Shown here: in pieces, positions 10,612 through 23,155 of the stretch
How positions within the stretch are numbered: the first letter of the stretch is position 1
Layout of the letters: each line of letters opens with the position of its first letter
Assembly: GCA_027886185.1 (NCBI GenBank)
Contig: WOAB01000056.1
Coordinates: forward strand, 3,596,001 to 3,660,000
Source of the DNA: Rheum nobile
Taxonomy: Eukaryota; Streptophyta; Magnoliopsida; Caryophyllales; Polygonaceae
DNA: 64,000 nt
Direction of reading: 5' to 3'
Notes under the pieces: generated by a model
What the model was told of the DNA's origin: nothing
The model's database searches: none
The model's input: only the letters and a program-made list of their open reading frames with translations
Program-made: the position numbers and the translations under genes

Positions 10612-12936
10612 ATGGAGGTTCGTACGCCAAGCCACTCTCCTTCTATGGGCAACCGCAGCCCCGGACACATGGACTCCGCCTATGAACAAATTGACCAACT
10701 TCATGCAGCGAATGACACACTTCAAGGCTGCCAACTCGCCGCGCAGGCTGCCGAGCTTTCCCATCTTTGTCGGACAGTGAGTGACTTGAGGTTGCCCACG
10801 ACTGATCCATTATTGAACCCCACGGCCTCTACCAGTCGGGCACTGGACCGCAAGGGCAAGGGCGTCGTGTCTACCCCGCATGATCGTCTTCGCTCTCAAA
10901 TTGAAAGCTACCCTCCTAAGTGTGGCGCTTCCCGCGTACGGTATAATCCCACCTTTTCTCCTAGAGATGAGGATTACTCCTCGGATCCCTCCCGTCGTCG
11001 TGTTCGTGCATCCAGGGACCCTCTTCCTTATGTCAACACCAATGATCGTCGAGAAAGAGGCTGCCAACATACGCGGTATGACGATTCTGAATCCGAGCTT
11101 GATGACGACGTTGACCGTGCCTCATACCACTCCCGGGACAGATTTGATGACGATGAGGCATATGAGTTGGAACGCCACGCGGATCTGCGTCCCGCGCGCC
11201 ATGGCTACCACCGCCACACACCGGAACGGTGCCGGCCGAGCCCTAGGCGCTATGGACCGCGTCGCCCCGACATTATGGTAAAACTTCCAAACTTTTTTGG
11301 TGAATTTGATCCCCTTAAGTTTCTTGATTGGCAGTATTCCATGGAGTATGTTTTGAATCATTATCGCTACCCGAAAGAAGAACGGGTTGCAACCGCCGCT
11401 TTGCACTTTGACGGCGTCGCCAAGGCTTGGTGGCATCGTTTCTGCGCTGACCGTGAGCATCACCGTGAGCGTCCAATCACTTCTTGGCGCCATCTTATGC
11501 GGATCATGTGAAAGAAGTATGTCCCCGAGGACTTTACTTCTGAAATGCGCCTCAAGATACAGCTAGCGGCCCAAGGTAACCGTTCTCCTCTTGATTTTTA
11601 TGTTGAACTTGAGGAGTTGTCCCATAAGGCAGGTATCCATCACACTGATGAGGACTTTCGGAGTATGTTCCTTCGTGGCCTGCATGAGCCCATTAGAAAT
11701 CAACTTCGAGTGCTCAACATACGAGACCTCCAAAAGTGCACACATATGGCACAAGAGATATGGTTGCAAGCTCAAGCGGCTAAGAGAGCGGCTTGGTCTC
11801 AGCCTCACACAAGGTATGGCTCTAACCCTATATCAAGTTCCCCTTCTACTGATGTGCATTCCTTGTTGCAGTCCGCTCCCGCGGCTACAACGCCGGCACC
11901 GGCCACTCGGCCGAGCAACACACCGGCGTGCGTCAACGAGCCACAGCAACGGTGTGCGCCTCCTGCCGATGATAAGGCAAGGGACAAGGTCTATTTTAAG
12001 TGCCAAGGGCGTGGCCACATACAGCGGGACTGCCCCAACAACAAGCGCGTCCTCTTCTCGACCACCTCCGGCTATGAGTCTTTTGACGAGGACACCCCCG
12101 ATGCCGGGACGGTTTTTGACACCTATGGTCATGAGGAGGAGGAATTGGATGGATACATATGCAGCCATATGGATGAGCCATGCACCGTGCCTCTTAGCTT
12201 GGTTACACGCCGCGTTCTTACCGCCAAAGAAGGTACCTTACTTGACCAACGTGAAAATTTGTTTCATACTAAGTGTGCGGTCCAGGGTGCTTCTTTGAGT
12301 GTTATTATAGATGGTGGAAGTTGTTGTAATATCATCAATGAAAAGGTGATCAAGCACTTCAAGTTCGATACAACTCCACACCCACAACCCTATAGTCTAC
12401 AATGGATCTCTGAGGGTGATGATTCCAATGTCGTGAAGCAACAATGCACCATAAATTTCAGCATTGGTCATTACGCGGATTCGGCGCTTTGCGACGTCGT
12501 GCCCATGGATGCAACTCATCTTCTTTTAGGGCGACCTTGGCAATTTGACAAGAGAGCTCTTCATGATGGATTCCTCAACAACTACGTCTTCATGCACAAT
12601 GGAAGAAAGGTAACATTGCTTCCTATGAGCCCTAAGGAGATTTTGCAAGATCAAGTTGAGAGGAACCGAATCAAGGCACTTGAACAAGCCAAGGGACATT
12701 CACTGCCCTCAGCTGACCGTGGGAAGCAACCAAAGTCAGCCCCAAAACAGCCCCCTAAGCCAGTCCACCACGGCATTCAAGGATCTTGTGAAGACCGGCT
12801 TCTATTGGCTAGGTCTCGGGATGTCTCTCCAATCATTCAGGGACGTCGTCCTTGCTTTCTACTTGCTCCTTTCGCGTGTCTTCTAACTGTTAAAGATCTT
12901 GTTGATTTATCCCCTACCGTGACTTCTCTTTTGTAG
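10612..12936 (+). pseudogene. Gypsy gag-protease, one in-frame stop
   Basis: The reading starts at ATG 10612 (GTACCATGG context) after a 950-bp leader. Gag core: VKLPNFFGEFDPLKFLDW, AKAWWHRFC and the helices after it. A single in-frame TGA at 11509-11511 interrupts it; the frame continues unchanged. A zinc knuckle follows near 11990 but its first Cys is Tyr (YFKCQGRGHIQRDC). Retropepsin-like protease: IIDGGSCCN with the catalytic Asp at 12310-12312, and LLLGRPWQFD. The frame stops at TAG 12934-12936. Gag packages RNA and protease matures gag, but this copy cannot make either in full. Confidence 0.88.
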
Positions 12937-13340
12937 GACCTTGGGGATTTGATGCCCGAGGAGCTGCCCGTAGGCTTGCCCCCTATACCCGATGACTATG
13001 GTGCGCATCCTACGTTCAACGTCGCTGATCTTTCTCCTTATACGCCTCCTGCTTTTGACGACGAGGACGAAGCGGGGATGCTTCGTAGCCAAGAAGGGGA
13101 GATTGATAGCTCCATGACCCCCTCGATGACGGTGAAGGACGAAGATGAAACAATGGGAGTGCACTCGAAGAGAGCCAGACGCGGCGTAGCAGAACAAGAG
13201 CGTTTTCGCGACCGCGGAGGACATAGCCGCGACCGTGGAAGACATGGCCGCGACCACGGAAGACTTCGCCGCGACCGAGGAAATATAGCTGAATTACGAG
13301 AGTCTACAGAAACTTTTCCGCGACCGCGAAAACGACGCTG
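12937..13340 (+). pseudogene. Fused remnant: RT start joined to post-integrase tail, running into the LTR
   Basis: In the same frame as gag-protease, directly after the TAG. The first residues (MPEELPVGLPP) resemble the segment just before gypsy RT. They are followed at once by DDYGAHPTFNVADLSPY, wording that normally follows integrase. The whole RT-RNase H-integrase block is therefore missing. The frame then enters the right LTR at 13104 and ends with a RDRG-type seven-residue repeat made by the palindrome array. Confidence 0.75.
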
Positions 13341-13896
13341 ATTTCCGAGACTTTATAGGAACTTTTCCGCGATCGCGGAAGTATTCTCCGCGACCGCAGA
13401 ATTGACACGATTGTTCATGTCTTACAGAAACTTTTCCGCGATCGCGGAAGTATTTTTAGCGATCGCGGAAGTATTTTCCGCGGAAAATAACGGGCCTGAA
13501 CGTTCGTTGTTTCGTCTTTATTTCCGAAACTTATTATTATTTTATTATTATTTGTTAGCGACTATTTAAACTAGCAAACCCTAGTTTTTAATGTGATGTT
13601 GATTTGAGTAGTAAAGTTGAGTACGCTCCTTCCTTGAATCCCAACATCAAACCCTTCGATCCCACGGATCAAACTATCCCGTAGCTCGTCGCTTCGAGCA
13701 ATCAAACATCGTCTCTTCGGTGTCTCCTGATCATCACTTTGACCTCTCCGTTCATCTCTTTGAACGAGTTTTAAGGCTATCTCTTTAGCCCTAGGAAAGC
13801 CATCACTTTGGCTACAGAAGAGAAGTTTCAACTACAAGCTTTAGGAATCAAAGATCCTACGATTTGCAAATGACACTTCAGGGGTTGTTCGCATCA
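13104..13896 (+). repeat. Right LTR of the gag-protease gypsy element
   Basis: 793 bp, matching 8915-9656 with extra palindrome units near 13430-13480. Several CG pairs intact in the left LTR are TG or CA here (for example GACCGTGG and GACCACGG at 13232-13259). Confidence 0.9.
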
Positions 13897-16819
13897 GTAA
13901 GGTTGTTGCATTCAAGTTGAATGTCGGTAATGCCTAATTTATAAGCCTTTACCAGGGCATTTCTGACTGCTAGAGTTTTTGTTTTCAAAGGGGTTGACAA
14001 ACCACATTTATCCCCAAAGAGAAAAATTGGTTTACCTGTGCTATTTTTGAAAATGTAACCAAAACTAGAGTCACCATTAGTTTTGGTAGATCCATCAGTA
14101 TTGATTTTGATAATGTTTTCCGGTGGTTTTTTCCATTTCTTTTTGGTCGTCTTAGATTATTCGTTCTATGTGTTTTTGGTTTATCCTCTGCTAAACAGTC
14201 TGGGTTCCAATTCTTTGTCTTTTTCCAATTCTCAAGTTGTTTTTTGATATAAATTGATACATCCTTTATAATATATGTGTCATTGTTTGTTCTTCCAAGA
14301 CTTTGTTAGTTTCTATAAAATCAGATTTCCCACGAAGAGACCACTAATTTTATAAATTGTGATTTGTCAATTTTTTGTCGAATTTCCTCAATGATTTCAT
14401 ATGTTTTCTTATTCCCTATGTTTAGATATCTAATGATTCCACATGTATGATAGTTCATTTTCTCTATTGTTTTCATGGTAGGGTTACATTGAAAGAGGAT
14501 ATGATTCAAATCCTCCAATTGTGCATTGCAACGGATACAACCCTGGGGGGTTGCTACTCCTTTTTTTGCTAATCTTGCTTTGGTTGGAATTTCATTTTTT
14601 ATTATTTTCCAGATAAAGTTTTTAACTTTGGGATATGTATCCATCTTCCAGATCCATGAAGAATCATATGCATAGTATCTTTTGTTTTTGTTTATCAAAT
14701 CCATAGCAGAATTTATAGAGAACCATCCATTTTTACTAGCTTCCCAGTACATTCTGTCATGAATATTATTCATAGGTATTGGGATAGAGATTATTTGTTT
14801 GGCTAAGTCAAGGGGTAAACATTGTTCAATCAAGTCCTTGTTCCAGGTTTTGTTTGACAAAATAAAATCCGCTACCAAAGCATCCTTATTCAGAATTGAT
14901 TGTGTATTAATGATCTCACATAAAGGGGTTTTAGAGACCCAAATATCATACCAAAATTTGATTGTTCTGCCATTTCCAACTTGCCAAATTAGTCCATATT
15001 TGAATTCATCCAAGAGTTCAATCATTTTGGACCACTGCCAAGAACAATTTTCTTTTTTTCTCATATTGGAACATATGGTGAGTTTTCAGATATTTTTCGG
15101 TAACAACTTTAACCCAATAATTATTTGGCTCAACTAAAATTTTCCATAATAATTTAAATTGTAAAGCTTTATTCATGTCCTTTGATTTTCTCAATCCAAG
15201 ACCTCCTTGTTGTGTTGGTTTACATATTTTTTCTCAGTCTATAAGAGGTTTATAAGAGTTGTCTTTGTTCCAGAAAAAAGATCTATTTAGTTTATTAAGT
15301 TCATTATGTGTGTGTAGGTAGCATAAAGCTTTGCATAAGATAGTTTGGTCTTGATGTTAGATTAACTTTTATTAGTGTTGTTCTTTCTGCTTGAGAAAGA
15401 GAATTCGCTTTCCATTTAGACAGCTGCTGTTGTGTGCTGATTAAAAAATCAGCAAAGGTATTTGAATTGACTCTACCATTAATGATAGGGCAAACTAGAT
15501 GTTTTTCAAAAGATATCATGTTTGTGATTGTGAGAATACCTTGGATCGCTACTTTTTTTGTTGGTTATCTTTTTTGTGACTTGAAAAGCAGATTTATGAA
15601 AATTTACTTTTTGTCCAGAAATTTTGCAGTATTCATCAACAATATCCTGGATTTCCTTGCAGTTTTCCTGTTTTGCTTTTGAAAAGATCACAATGTCATC
15701 CGCAAATACCAAGAAGGGAATTCACGTTCCTTGTTGAGTGATTTGAAAACCTAACGGTTTCCGGGGTCTTTCAGAAGCTTTTTGAAGTTTTCGAGCAAGG
15801 ATTTTCGATCCTAGAATGAACAGAAAAGGTGATAGAGGGTCACCCTGTCGAAGTCCTCTGGTTGGTTAAAATATTTTTATGGGTCCATTGTTGATTAGCA
15901 CTGAGAAGGAGACTGTTGTAATACATTCTTTTATCCAGTTGATAAATCTTTCATTAAATCCAAACTTCTCCATAATTTTAATAATGAAATTTCACTCAAT
16001 TCTGTCATAGGCTTTTTCCATATCTAATTTTAGGGCAATGAATCCTTCTGTTCCTTTTTTTCCGATTTAAAAGGGTGAAAAATTGCATGAGCAATTAAGA
16101 TATTATCTTGGATGACTCTATTTGAAACAAAAGCACCCTATAGGGGTGAATTAATTTTTTAATGGTTCCTTTGAGTCTTGCTGTTAGGTATTTTGATATA
16201 ATTTTATAAATTGTAGAGCATAGGCTTATGAGTCTATAGTGATTAATTGAGTTTGGATTGTCACATTTTGGAATCAATGAGATAAATGTATGATTTATTT
16301 GTTTAAGCAATTTCCTTGAGAGGAAAAAGCTTTTTACTACCTGAATAACATATGGGCCTACAATGTCCCAATATTTTGATAGGATTCTACTGTCATGCCA
16401 TCAGGACCCGGAGATTTATCCGAACCAATGTCAAAAATAACCTTCTTAATTTCTTCATTAGATATGTTCCTTGTTAATTCCATATTATCCTCTGTAATTT
16501 CAAAGTGAATTAGATCTAGGTTTTCCTGAAGTAAACCATGGTCTATATCCTCACTTCTGAACCTTTTAATAAAATTATTTCTGATTTCATTTCTAATGTT
16601 CTCTATTTCTTCTCCCACTTGCTATTTTGTGAAAATAGATGGCATCAGTATCAGTATATTTGATGTGTTTAACTTTAGCTCTTTGAATCCAAAATATCTT
16701 TTGGAAACAAAGAAATTTTTCCTTTTTCTATAATTATATTTTGTTTTTTAATGAGATTGTTGGTAGGATTTCTACAGTTTAAATGTCAGAAAGCTATTTT
16801 CTATGATTTAAAGTTATAT
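13897..16819 (-). pseudogene. L1-type LINE 1, middle segment (RNase H start, zinc domain, RT)
   Basis: Continuation of the LINE at 8612-8914. On the minus strand: RNase H start (INTDGSTK near 14090-14110), the RT zinc-binding domain with GCIRCNAQLEDLNHILFQC (14321-15064), the RT thumb and palm with FADDIVIF (15506-15712), and upstream RT blocks (ISLIPKCDNPNS at 16095-16310, GSDKSPGPDGM at 16358-16618). Frames change at least four times and stops are common, so it is older than LINE 2. The sequence resumes at 23150 beyond the LINE 2 insertion. Confidence 0.85.
16802..16819. repeat. 18-bp target duplication of LINE 2, left copy
   Basis: TATGATTTAAAGTTATAT here is repeated exactly at 23150-23167. 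The two copies bracket LINE 2, and the LINE 1 sequence is continuous across them. Confidence 0.9.
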
Positions 16820-16872
16820 TTTTTTTTTGAATAGGTAAGAATTAGACTGGAAACCACAGAAGAGTCGGTTTC

Positions 16873-19800
16873 TCAATCTATAGCATCCTTTCGGATGAGA
16901 ATTACAAATTCTAGATTAGCTCGAATATCTTCCAAGGAACTCAGCTGGACCTTCTTAGCGATGAAGTCGGCCACCACGTTTGTTTCTCGGAAGACATGAA
17001 AAATCTGCACTGAAGATAAAAGTTGTAAAACACACAGGATATCAGAAATTAACATTTCAATATCCCATGGACAGTGCCAAATTTGATTCAGAACATTCAC
17101 AATGGTAAGGTTATCGCATTCAATATGAATGTTGGTAATGCCTAATTCATAAGCCTTTACCAGGGCATTTCTTACTGCCAATGTTTCTGTTTTTAGCGGG
17201 ATTAAGGTACCATATTTATCCCCAAAGAGGAAAATTGGTTTACCCAGGTTGTTCCTAAAGATGTAACCAAAACTAGATTCACCATTGGTTTTGGTGGATC
17301 CATCTGTGTTGATCTTAATAATATTATCTTATGGTTTTTTCCATTTCTTTGTTGGCCGTCTAACAATGTTTGTTCTCTGAGTTTTTTGTTTGTCTTCTGC
17401 TAAACAGTCAGGGTTCCAGCTTTTCGTCTTATTCTAGTTCTCAATTTGTCTCTTAATGTAGATTGGTACATCCTTTATGGAGTCGCCATCATTGTTTGTT
17501 ATTCCAAAGCTTTGTTGGTTTCTATAAAACCAAATACCCCACCAAGAGACCATTAATTCTATGAATTGTGATCTATTAGTTTTTTGTCGAATTTCATCAA
17601 TGATTTCATTGATTTTTTTGTTTCCAATGTTTAGGGATTTGATGATGCCATAGGTATCATAATTCACTTTTTCGATTGTTTTTATGGTATGGTTACATTG
17701 GAAAAGGGGATGATTCAAATCCTCCAAATGAACATTACAACGTATACAACCCGGAGGGGTTGCTATACATTTTTCTTCTAATCTAGCTTTTGTTGGAAGT
17801 TCGTTTTTCATTATTTTCCAGACAAAGGTTTTAACTTTGGGATATGTGTCCATCTTCCAGATCCATGAAGAATCATAGGCAGTATAATTCTTGTTTTTGT
17901 TAATTAGTTCCATAACAGAATTTGTAGAAAACCAGCCATTTTTGCTAGTTTTCCAGTACATTCTATCATGGATCTCATTTAAGGGTATTGGGATCGAGGT
18001 TATTTTTTTGGCTAAATCATATGGTAAACATTGTTCTAGTAGATTCTTGTTCCGGGATTTATTTGGCAGCATAAATTCAGCTACCAGGGCATCCTTATTC
18101 ATGATTGATTGTGTGTTTATGGTATCACATAAGGGGGTGTTTAAAACCCAGTTATCCGTCCAGAATTTGATTATTTTGCCATTTCCAACTTGCCATATTA
18201 GTCCAGATTTGAACACAACCATGAGTTCAATCATTTTGGACCATTGCCAAGAGCAATTTCCTTTTTTCTCGTAATGAAATATATGGTTTGTTTTCAAGTA
18301 TTTTTCAGTAACAATTCTAACCCAAAAGTTATTAGGTTCTAATAGGATTTTCCAGAGTAATTTGAATTATAGGGCTTTATTCATGTCTTTAGCTTTTCTC
18401 AAACCAAGACCTCCTTGATGAGTTGGTTTACAAATTTTTTCCCAGCATATAAGAGGTTTATAGGAGCTGTCTTTGTTCCAAAAAAAAGATCTATTTAGCT
18501 TGTCAAGTTCATTGTGTGTGTGTAGGCAACATAAAACTTTTCATAAGATAATTAGGTCTTGAAGCCAGATTGGTTTTTATTAGTGTTGTTCTTCCTGCTT
18601 GGGAAAGAGAGTTTGCTTTCCATTTAGATAATTGATGTTGGGTGCTAACTAAGAGGTCAGCAAAGGTATTCGAGTTAACTCTACCATTAATGATAGGGCA
18701 ACCAAGATATTTTTCGAGAGATATCATATTTGTGATTGTGAGAGTACCTTGTAATGCTAATTTCTTTTGGTTGGTAACCTTTTTTGTAACTTGAAAAGCC
18801 GATTTATGAAAATTGACTTTTTGTCCTGAGATTTTACAGTACTCATCAATAATATTCTTGATTTCTTTGCAGTTTTCTTGTTTATCTTTTGAGAAGATGA
18901 CAATGTCATCTACAAATGCTAGAAACGGGATTTGTGTTCCTTGTTGATTGATTTGAAATCCTAAAGGATTTCGAGTTCTCTCTGAAGCTTTTTGTAGTTT
19001 TCTAGCAAGGATTTCAGATCCTAGAATAAACAAGAAGGGCGAAAGGGGGTCTCCCTGTCGAAGTCCTCTTGATGGCTTAAAAATTTCTATGGGTCCGTTG
19101 TTTACAAGTACCGAGAAAGATACCGTTGTAATGCATTATTTTATCCAATTGATAAATTTTTCATGGAATCCATATTTTTCCATAATTTTGATAATGAAGT
19201 CCCATTCGATTTTATCATAAGCTTTTTCCATGTCTAGTTTTAGGGCAAAGCCTTCAGTTCCTTTTTTCGATTTAAAAGAGTGAAAGATTTCATGGGCAAT
19301 CAAGATATTATCTTGAATGGCTCTGTTCGCAACAAAGGCACCCTGAAGGGGGTGTATTAATTTTTCCATGGTTCCCTTAAGTCTAGTTGTTATGATCTTT
19401 GAGATAATCTTATAAATTGTAGAGCACAGACTTATGGGTCTATAGTGATCAGTAGAGTTCGGATTGTCACATTTCGGGATCAAGGAGATAAATGTGTGAT
19501 TTATTTGTTTAAGCAGTTTTCCAGATAGAAAAAATCTTTTAACTGCTTGGATAACAGAAGGACCAACAATGTCCCAATATTTTTGGTAAAACTCTGTTGT
19601 CATGCCATCCGGCCCTGGTGATTTATCCGAGCCAATGTTAAAGACCGCCTTTTTAATTTCCTCATTGGATACATTTCTTATTAAATCCATATTGTCCTGT
19701 GTAGAGATTTCAGGCTGGATTAATTCGAGATTTTTCTAGAATAGTCTCTGGTTCATATCCTCACTTCTTCTTCCACTTGCTATTTTGTGAAAATAGCTAG

Positions 19801-20893
19801 CATTCGTGTCATTATATTTGATGTGTTTTACTTTTGCTCTTTGGTTCCAGTAAATCTTCTGGAAACACATAAGTTTTTCTTTTTTTTCTATGATTTTGGT
19901 TTGTTTTTTAATGAGATCAGTTGTTGGGTGAGTATAGATCTCAGATTGGATTTCAGAGAGTTATTTTTCTATAGTTTGTAATTGTGTGAAAACATTTCCA
20001 AAGGTACTTTTATTCCAGATCTTGGCATGTTTCTTAAGTAATTTTGTTTTGGATACAAGATTATACAATCTAGATCCATGATAGTTAGTTCTCCAAGCTT
20101 GTTTAACAACGTTTCTGAAATCCTTTCCAGTCATCCAATTTTTTTCAAATTTAAACGGCTGATTTTTGAAAGGTACTGCTGATTCCAACTCAACAGAGAT
20201 GGGACAATGGTCTGAACTGGAAAAAGTAAAATGCTTAGTACAGATATCAGGATACCATTGAAGAATCTGGTGATGAATAAGTACCCTATCTAGTTTTTCA
20301 TATATGGTATCTATTTATGTGTTGTTCTTTCGCCAGGTATAGATGTTTTCCTGAATAAGGGTATCCAATAGTTCACATTCATTCTTAAAATGACGTAATC
20401 TTGCAAATTTTGTCAAAGGTGGTAAAATCCCGCCTAATTTTTCAGTAGGGTCTTGTATTTCGTTCAGATCTCCCATAATAATGCACAGAAGAGAACAACT
20501 TTTAATATAGGGGATAAATTCGTTCCAGAACACATTCTTAGCAGATTCATTTGGTGGCGCATAAGTTAGGATTAGCATAAGTTTTTTGTTTGTGTGCAGG
20601 TTTGTATATTTAATACTAATGAATCTTGTTTCAATTTGTTCAATTTCAAGGATTTCATTTGTAAGTTGGTAGGTCTTCCACATTACGCAGATGCCCCCTG
20701 TAAAGCCCGTAGCTGGGACACAGTAGAATTGATCAAACCCCGCTTTTTTCCATACTTTTTCATCTGGTTCTTTGTTTGTTCTTGTTTCAAATAGTGCAAG
20801 AAGTTGTATTCGTTCAATTTTGCAGAAAGACTCAACATCCATCCAAAAGGTTTTCTTCCCGATCCCGCGACAATTCCAGGTCGTGATCTTCAT
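16873..20893 (-). pseudogene. LINE 2 ORF2: endonuclease-RT-RNase H, few stops
   Basis: The reading starts at ATG 20891-20893. The endonuclease has TTWNCRGIG, FETR, TYAPP, GDLNEI and SDHCPI (a stop at 20315-20317 lies before the last). RT blocks: GSDKSPGPDGM, FISLIPKCDN, FALKLDMEKAYD, GLRQGDPLSP. The palm motif reads FVDD where FADD is expected and where LINE 1 has FADD. The zinc domain is at 17434-18297 (CIRCNVHLEDLNHPLFQC) and RNase H at 16873-17330 (TDGS, KTETLAVRNAL, ECDN, NVVADF). Stops at 20315, about 19961, about 19740 and 19136, plus a frame change near 18500 and stops between the zinc domain and RNase H, disable it. ORF2 normally nicks target DNA and copies the element RNA into it. 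Confidence 0.88.
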
Positions 20894-23111
20894 AAAAAAC
20901 CAGTAATATTATTGCCCCATATCCTAAGACATTTAGGGGACTTATTAAAGGGTGATAGGGTAAGGAGTTTCATAGAGGTCCCGTTTTTATATTCATGTTT
21001 GTTTGTATGTAATGTAATGCAATGTAGATTCGAAAGTTTGTTCACTGGTTTAAAAACATGTAAACCAAATCCAAATTTCCATATATGATTTTCCCAAGTT
21101 TTCATTTCATGCTGTATTTTTGAGGGAGAGTTCATCCCATCAGTCAGAAATATAAACAAGTGTCCACAAACAAGTGTCCACAAACACTTAACAAGTGTCC
21201 ACAAACACTTAACAATATTTACATTTTGTTCAAGGGTTCTAATACAAATTTTCACATGCATGTAAGCACACACAAAAGAACAATTTGATCCGAAATAGAT
21301 GAGAATCACAAACAGAGATGGCAGGTCATGCCAGGAACCAATTTTTTCAAAATTAGGGTTCCAGTAAAGATTGTTCATGGGATAAGGTTTCATGTAATGA
21401 TTTTTTCTATTGCTCCTTTTTTCAATGCAAGATTTGGTCTTGATTTCCTTATTGAAGATATGTGCTCCATTAGTAGTTCGGGCAACCTGTACCTGGGAGC
21501 ACCACCAGTAAACACAATAGAGGTGAAGGTCAAGATTTGAAATTTTAATTTCGACAGTGATGATTCTAGGATTTAGCATGCTCATAAAAGAGGTATAACT
21601 ATGTAAAGAAGAGTCATAATCAGTCCTAAGTACATGGTAAGCATAGCATTTCATAGAAATGAATAAGCACCAGAAAATAGGAGTCCAGAAGTGGTCAAAA
21701 GTACAGTCACTAAGCAAAAAGCAAAGGCAGATATTGATCGAGAGATGATTCAAATTGTAATAGAGTGCAGAGATCACTTCATTCAAACAGAAGAAATTCA
21801 TGCAGAAACAAAGAAATCCATAGTCAGAGTAAATATGTTCAGCAGAGGGTTCAAAAGATAAAGTACCAGCCTTGCAAAACAGGGCAAAAAGGTCTTTATC
21901 AGAAACATGGGTAGAAAATGGAGTCAAGCATCTGAGCAGCCTCAGACAAAGCCAAGGAAGCTCCAGAAACATAAGAAGATCGGATTCAAGCAAAGTTAAG
22001 ATAAGATGGCAACCATAACGGTTAAGGAGTCGAGTTTCTTGTTTGTTCATAGTATACTTTTGTTCACACAGATAAGATCTGCAAGATATCCAAGAATCAA
22101 ACTGTTTGTTCAATTGGTAAGGTTTCAGTTTCCTCATATTGTCCAGCACAAGTTGTTCTCCACATTGATTCATAGTTTGAAATTCAAAGGGCCAACCAGA
22201 ACTAATGTGGTGATGAAGAAAAAATATGAAATCACATAAACTCTCCACCAGAGTAAGGAGATAATCCTTAAGATCAAAAGAAGCCAAAGCCTCATGGTTC
22301 ACATGCGAGTCAGATTAAGAGAAAAGGTTCGGATCACAAACACAAGACAACCAATGATAATGGATCCAAGTCAGTGTAGGAGGTTCACAGTAAAAGAGAG
22401 AGTTGGGAAATAATAGATTAGGAGTTAACAAGTCAAGATCAGAGGAAAGAAAGGAAAATAAGCAAGAAACACTCACAAAAAGAAACAAACACAGACAGGA
22501 AGCAAGAGAGGGTTCAGGAGAGGAGAGATTGGAAGGATAGTACCTGGATTCGCAGAGGAAGAGAAAGACGACAGTAAAACCGCTCCTCCAGACCGATCTC
22601 CTATAGCAATGTGGCTTGACGAAACACCAGACCACCACCACTACAGCCTTGGAGAACAGGAACAAAAGAAGAAGCACCACGCCGACTCCGACTCGGTGCC
22701 ACCACCAGATCCAAGGGCAGTCACACCAGAAACGCTCCCACCAACAAGTCGGGAAGTCGGGCCACCCGCCACCACCGCCAATCCGGAGGAAGAGAATGAA
22801 CCAAGCATCTTCGACGACCAGGCAGAGCACACGATTGATCCAAGAAGGGGATTCGAAGTGGAGAAGAATCCGGAAGAGCAGGGTCGAAGTTTGGTTCAGC
22901 GGTGGAGGCTTCTCGAGTTTGACAGCAGAGGGAGAGAAATTGTTCAGATGGAAGGAAGGAGATCCAAGCCATGTGAGAGATTTGAGGGGGGAAGAGATCC
23001 AGAGGATCAAGATCAAAATTTTAGAGATCGGCGACGGGGTGGGATTTAGGGTTTGGAGGCGCATGTTCGGGAGCGTTTTCATTCTCGTTTGAGGCTCTCG
23101 CGGTTTTTGAT

Positions 23112-23115
<4 letters not shown>
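20894..23115 (-). other. LINE 2 5' region without recognisable ORF1
   Basis: The minus-strand 5' leader starts GC-moderate (near 22600-23050, with AAACCCTAAATCCC wording like plant 5' UTRs) and becomes AT rich towards the endonuclease. Long open frames exist on both strands but have low-complexity composition, no zinc knuckle and no RNA-binding domain. 21156-21215 contains three or four short tandem copies of AAGTGTCCACAAACA. Confidence 0.55.

Positions 23116-23150
<35 letters not shown>
23116..23150. repeat. (AT)n microsatellite at LINE 2 5' junction
   Basis: About 17 AT units sit between the LINE 2 5' end and the right target duplication, probably grown from the TATAT at the junction. Confidence 0.95.

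Positions 23151-23155
<5 letters not shown>

Larger units (their letters stand above)
8915..13896 (+). mobile_element. Gypsy-type element lacking RT/RNase H/integrase (gag-protease derivative)
   Basis: LTRs at 8915-9656 and 13104-13896 (TGATAGC...GCATCA), a 5-bp target duplication GTAAG, a tRNA-Met-like primer site at 9659-9671 and a polypurine stretch (AAGAAGGGGAGAT) before the right LTR define a complete insertion of about 5.0 kb. The inside encodes gag and protease only. The start of the RT region is joined directly to the tail that normally follows integrase. Such elements need enzymes supplied by relatives, as in known gag-only LTR elements (TR-GAG type). Confidence 0.9.
16820..23149 (-). 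mobile_element. L1-type LINE 2, near full length
   Basis: An insertion of about 6.3 kb into LINE 1. The 3' end is a T run (poly-A) at 16820-16828 next to the left target copy. The 5' end abuts an (AT)n tract and the right copy at 23150-23167. The minus strand encodes endonuclease, RT, zinc domain and RNase H in L1 order. About 2.2 kb precedes the endonuclease, with no recognisable ORF1. Confidence 0.88.

Noticed and set aside
20890..22302. 470-residue open frame on the minus strand
   Set aside because: Lies in the LINE 2 5' region, Cys/Leu/Phe-rich with no domain, no codon character, and no match to ORF1.
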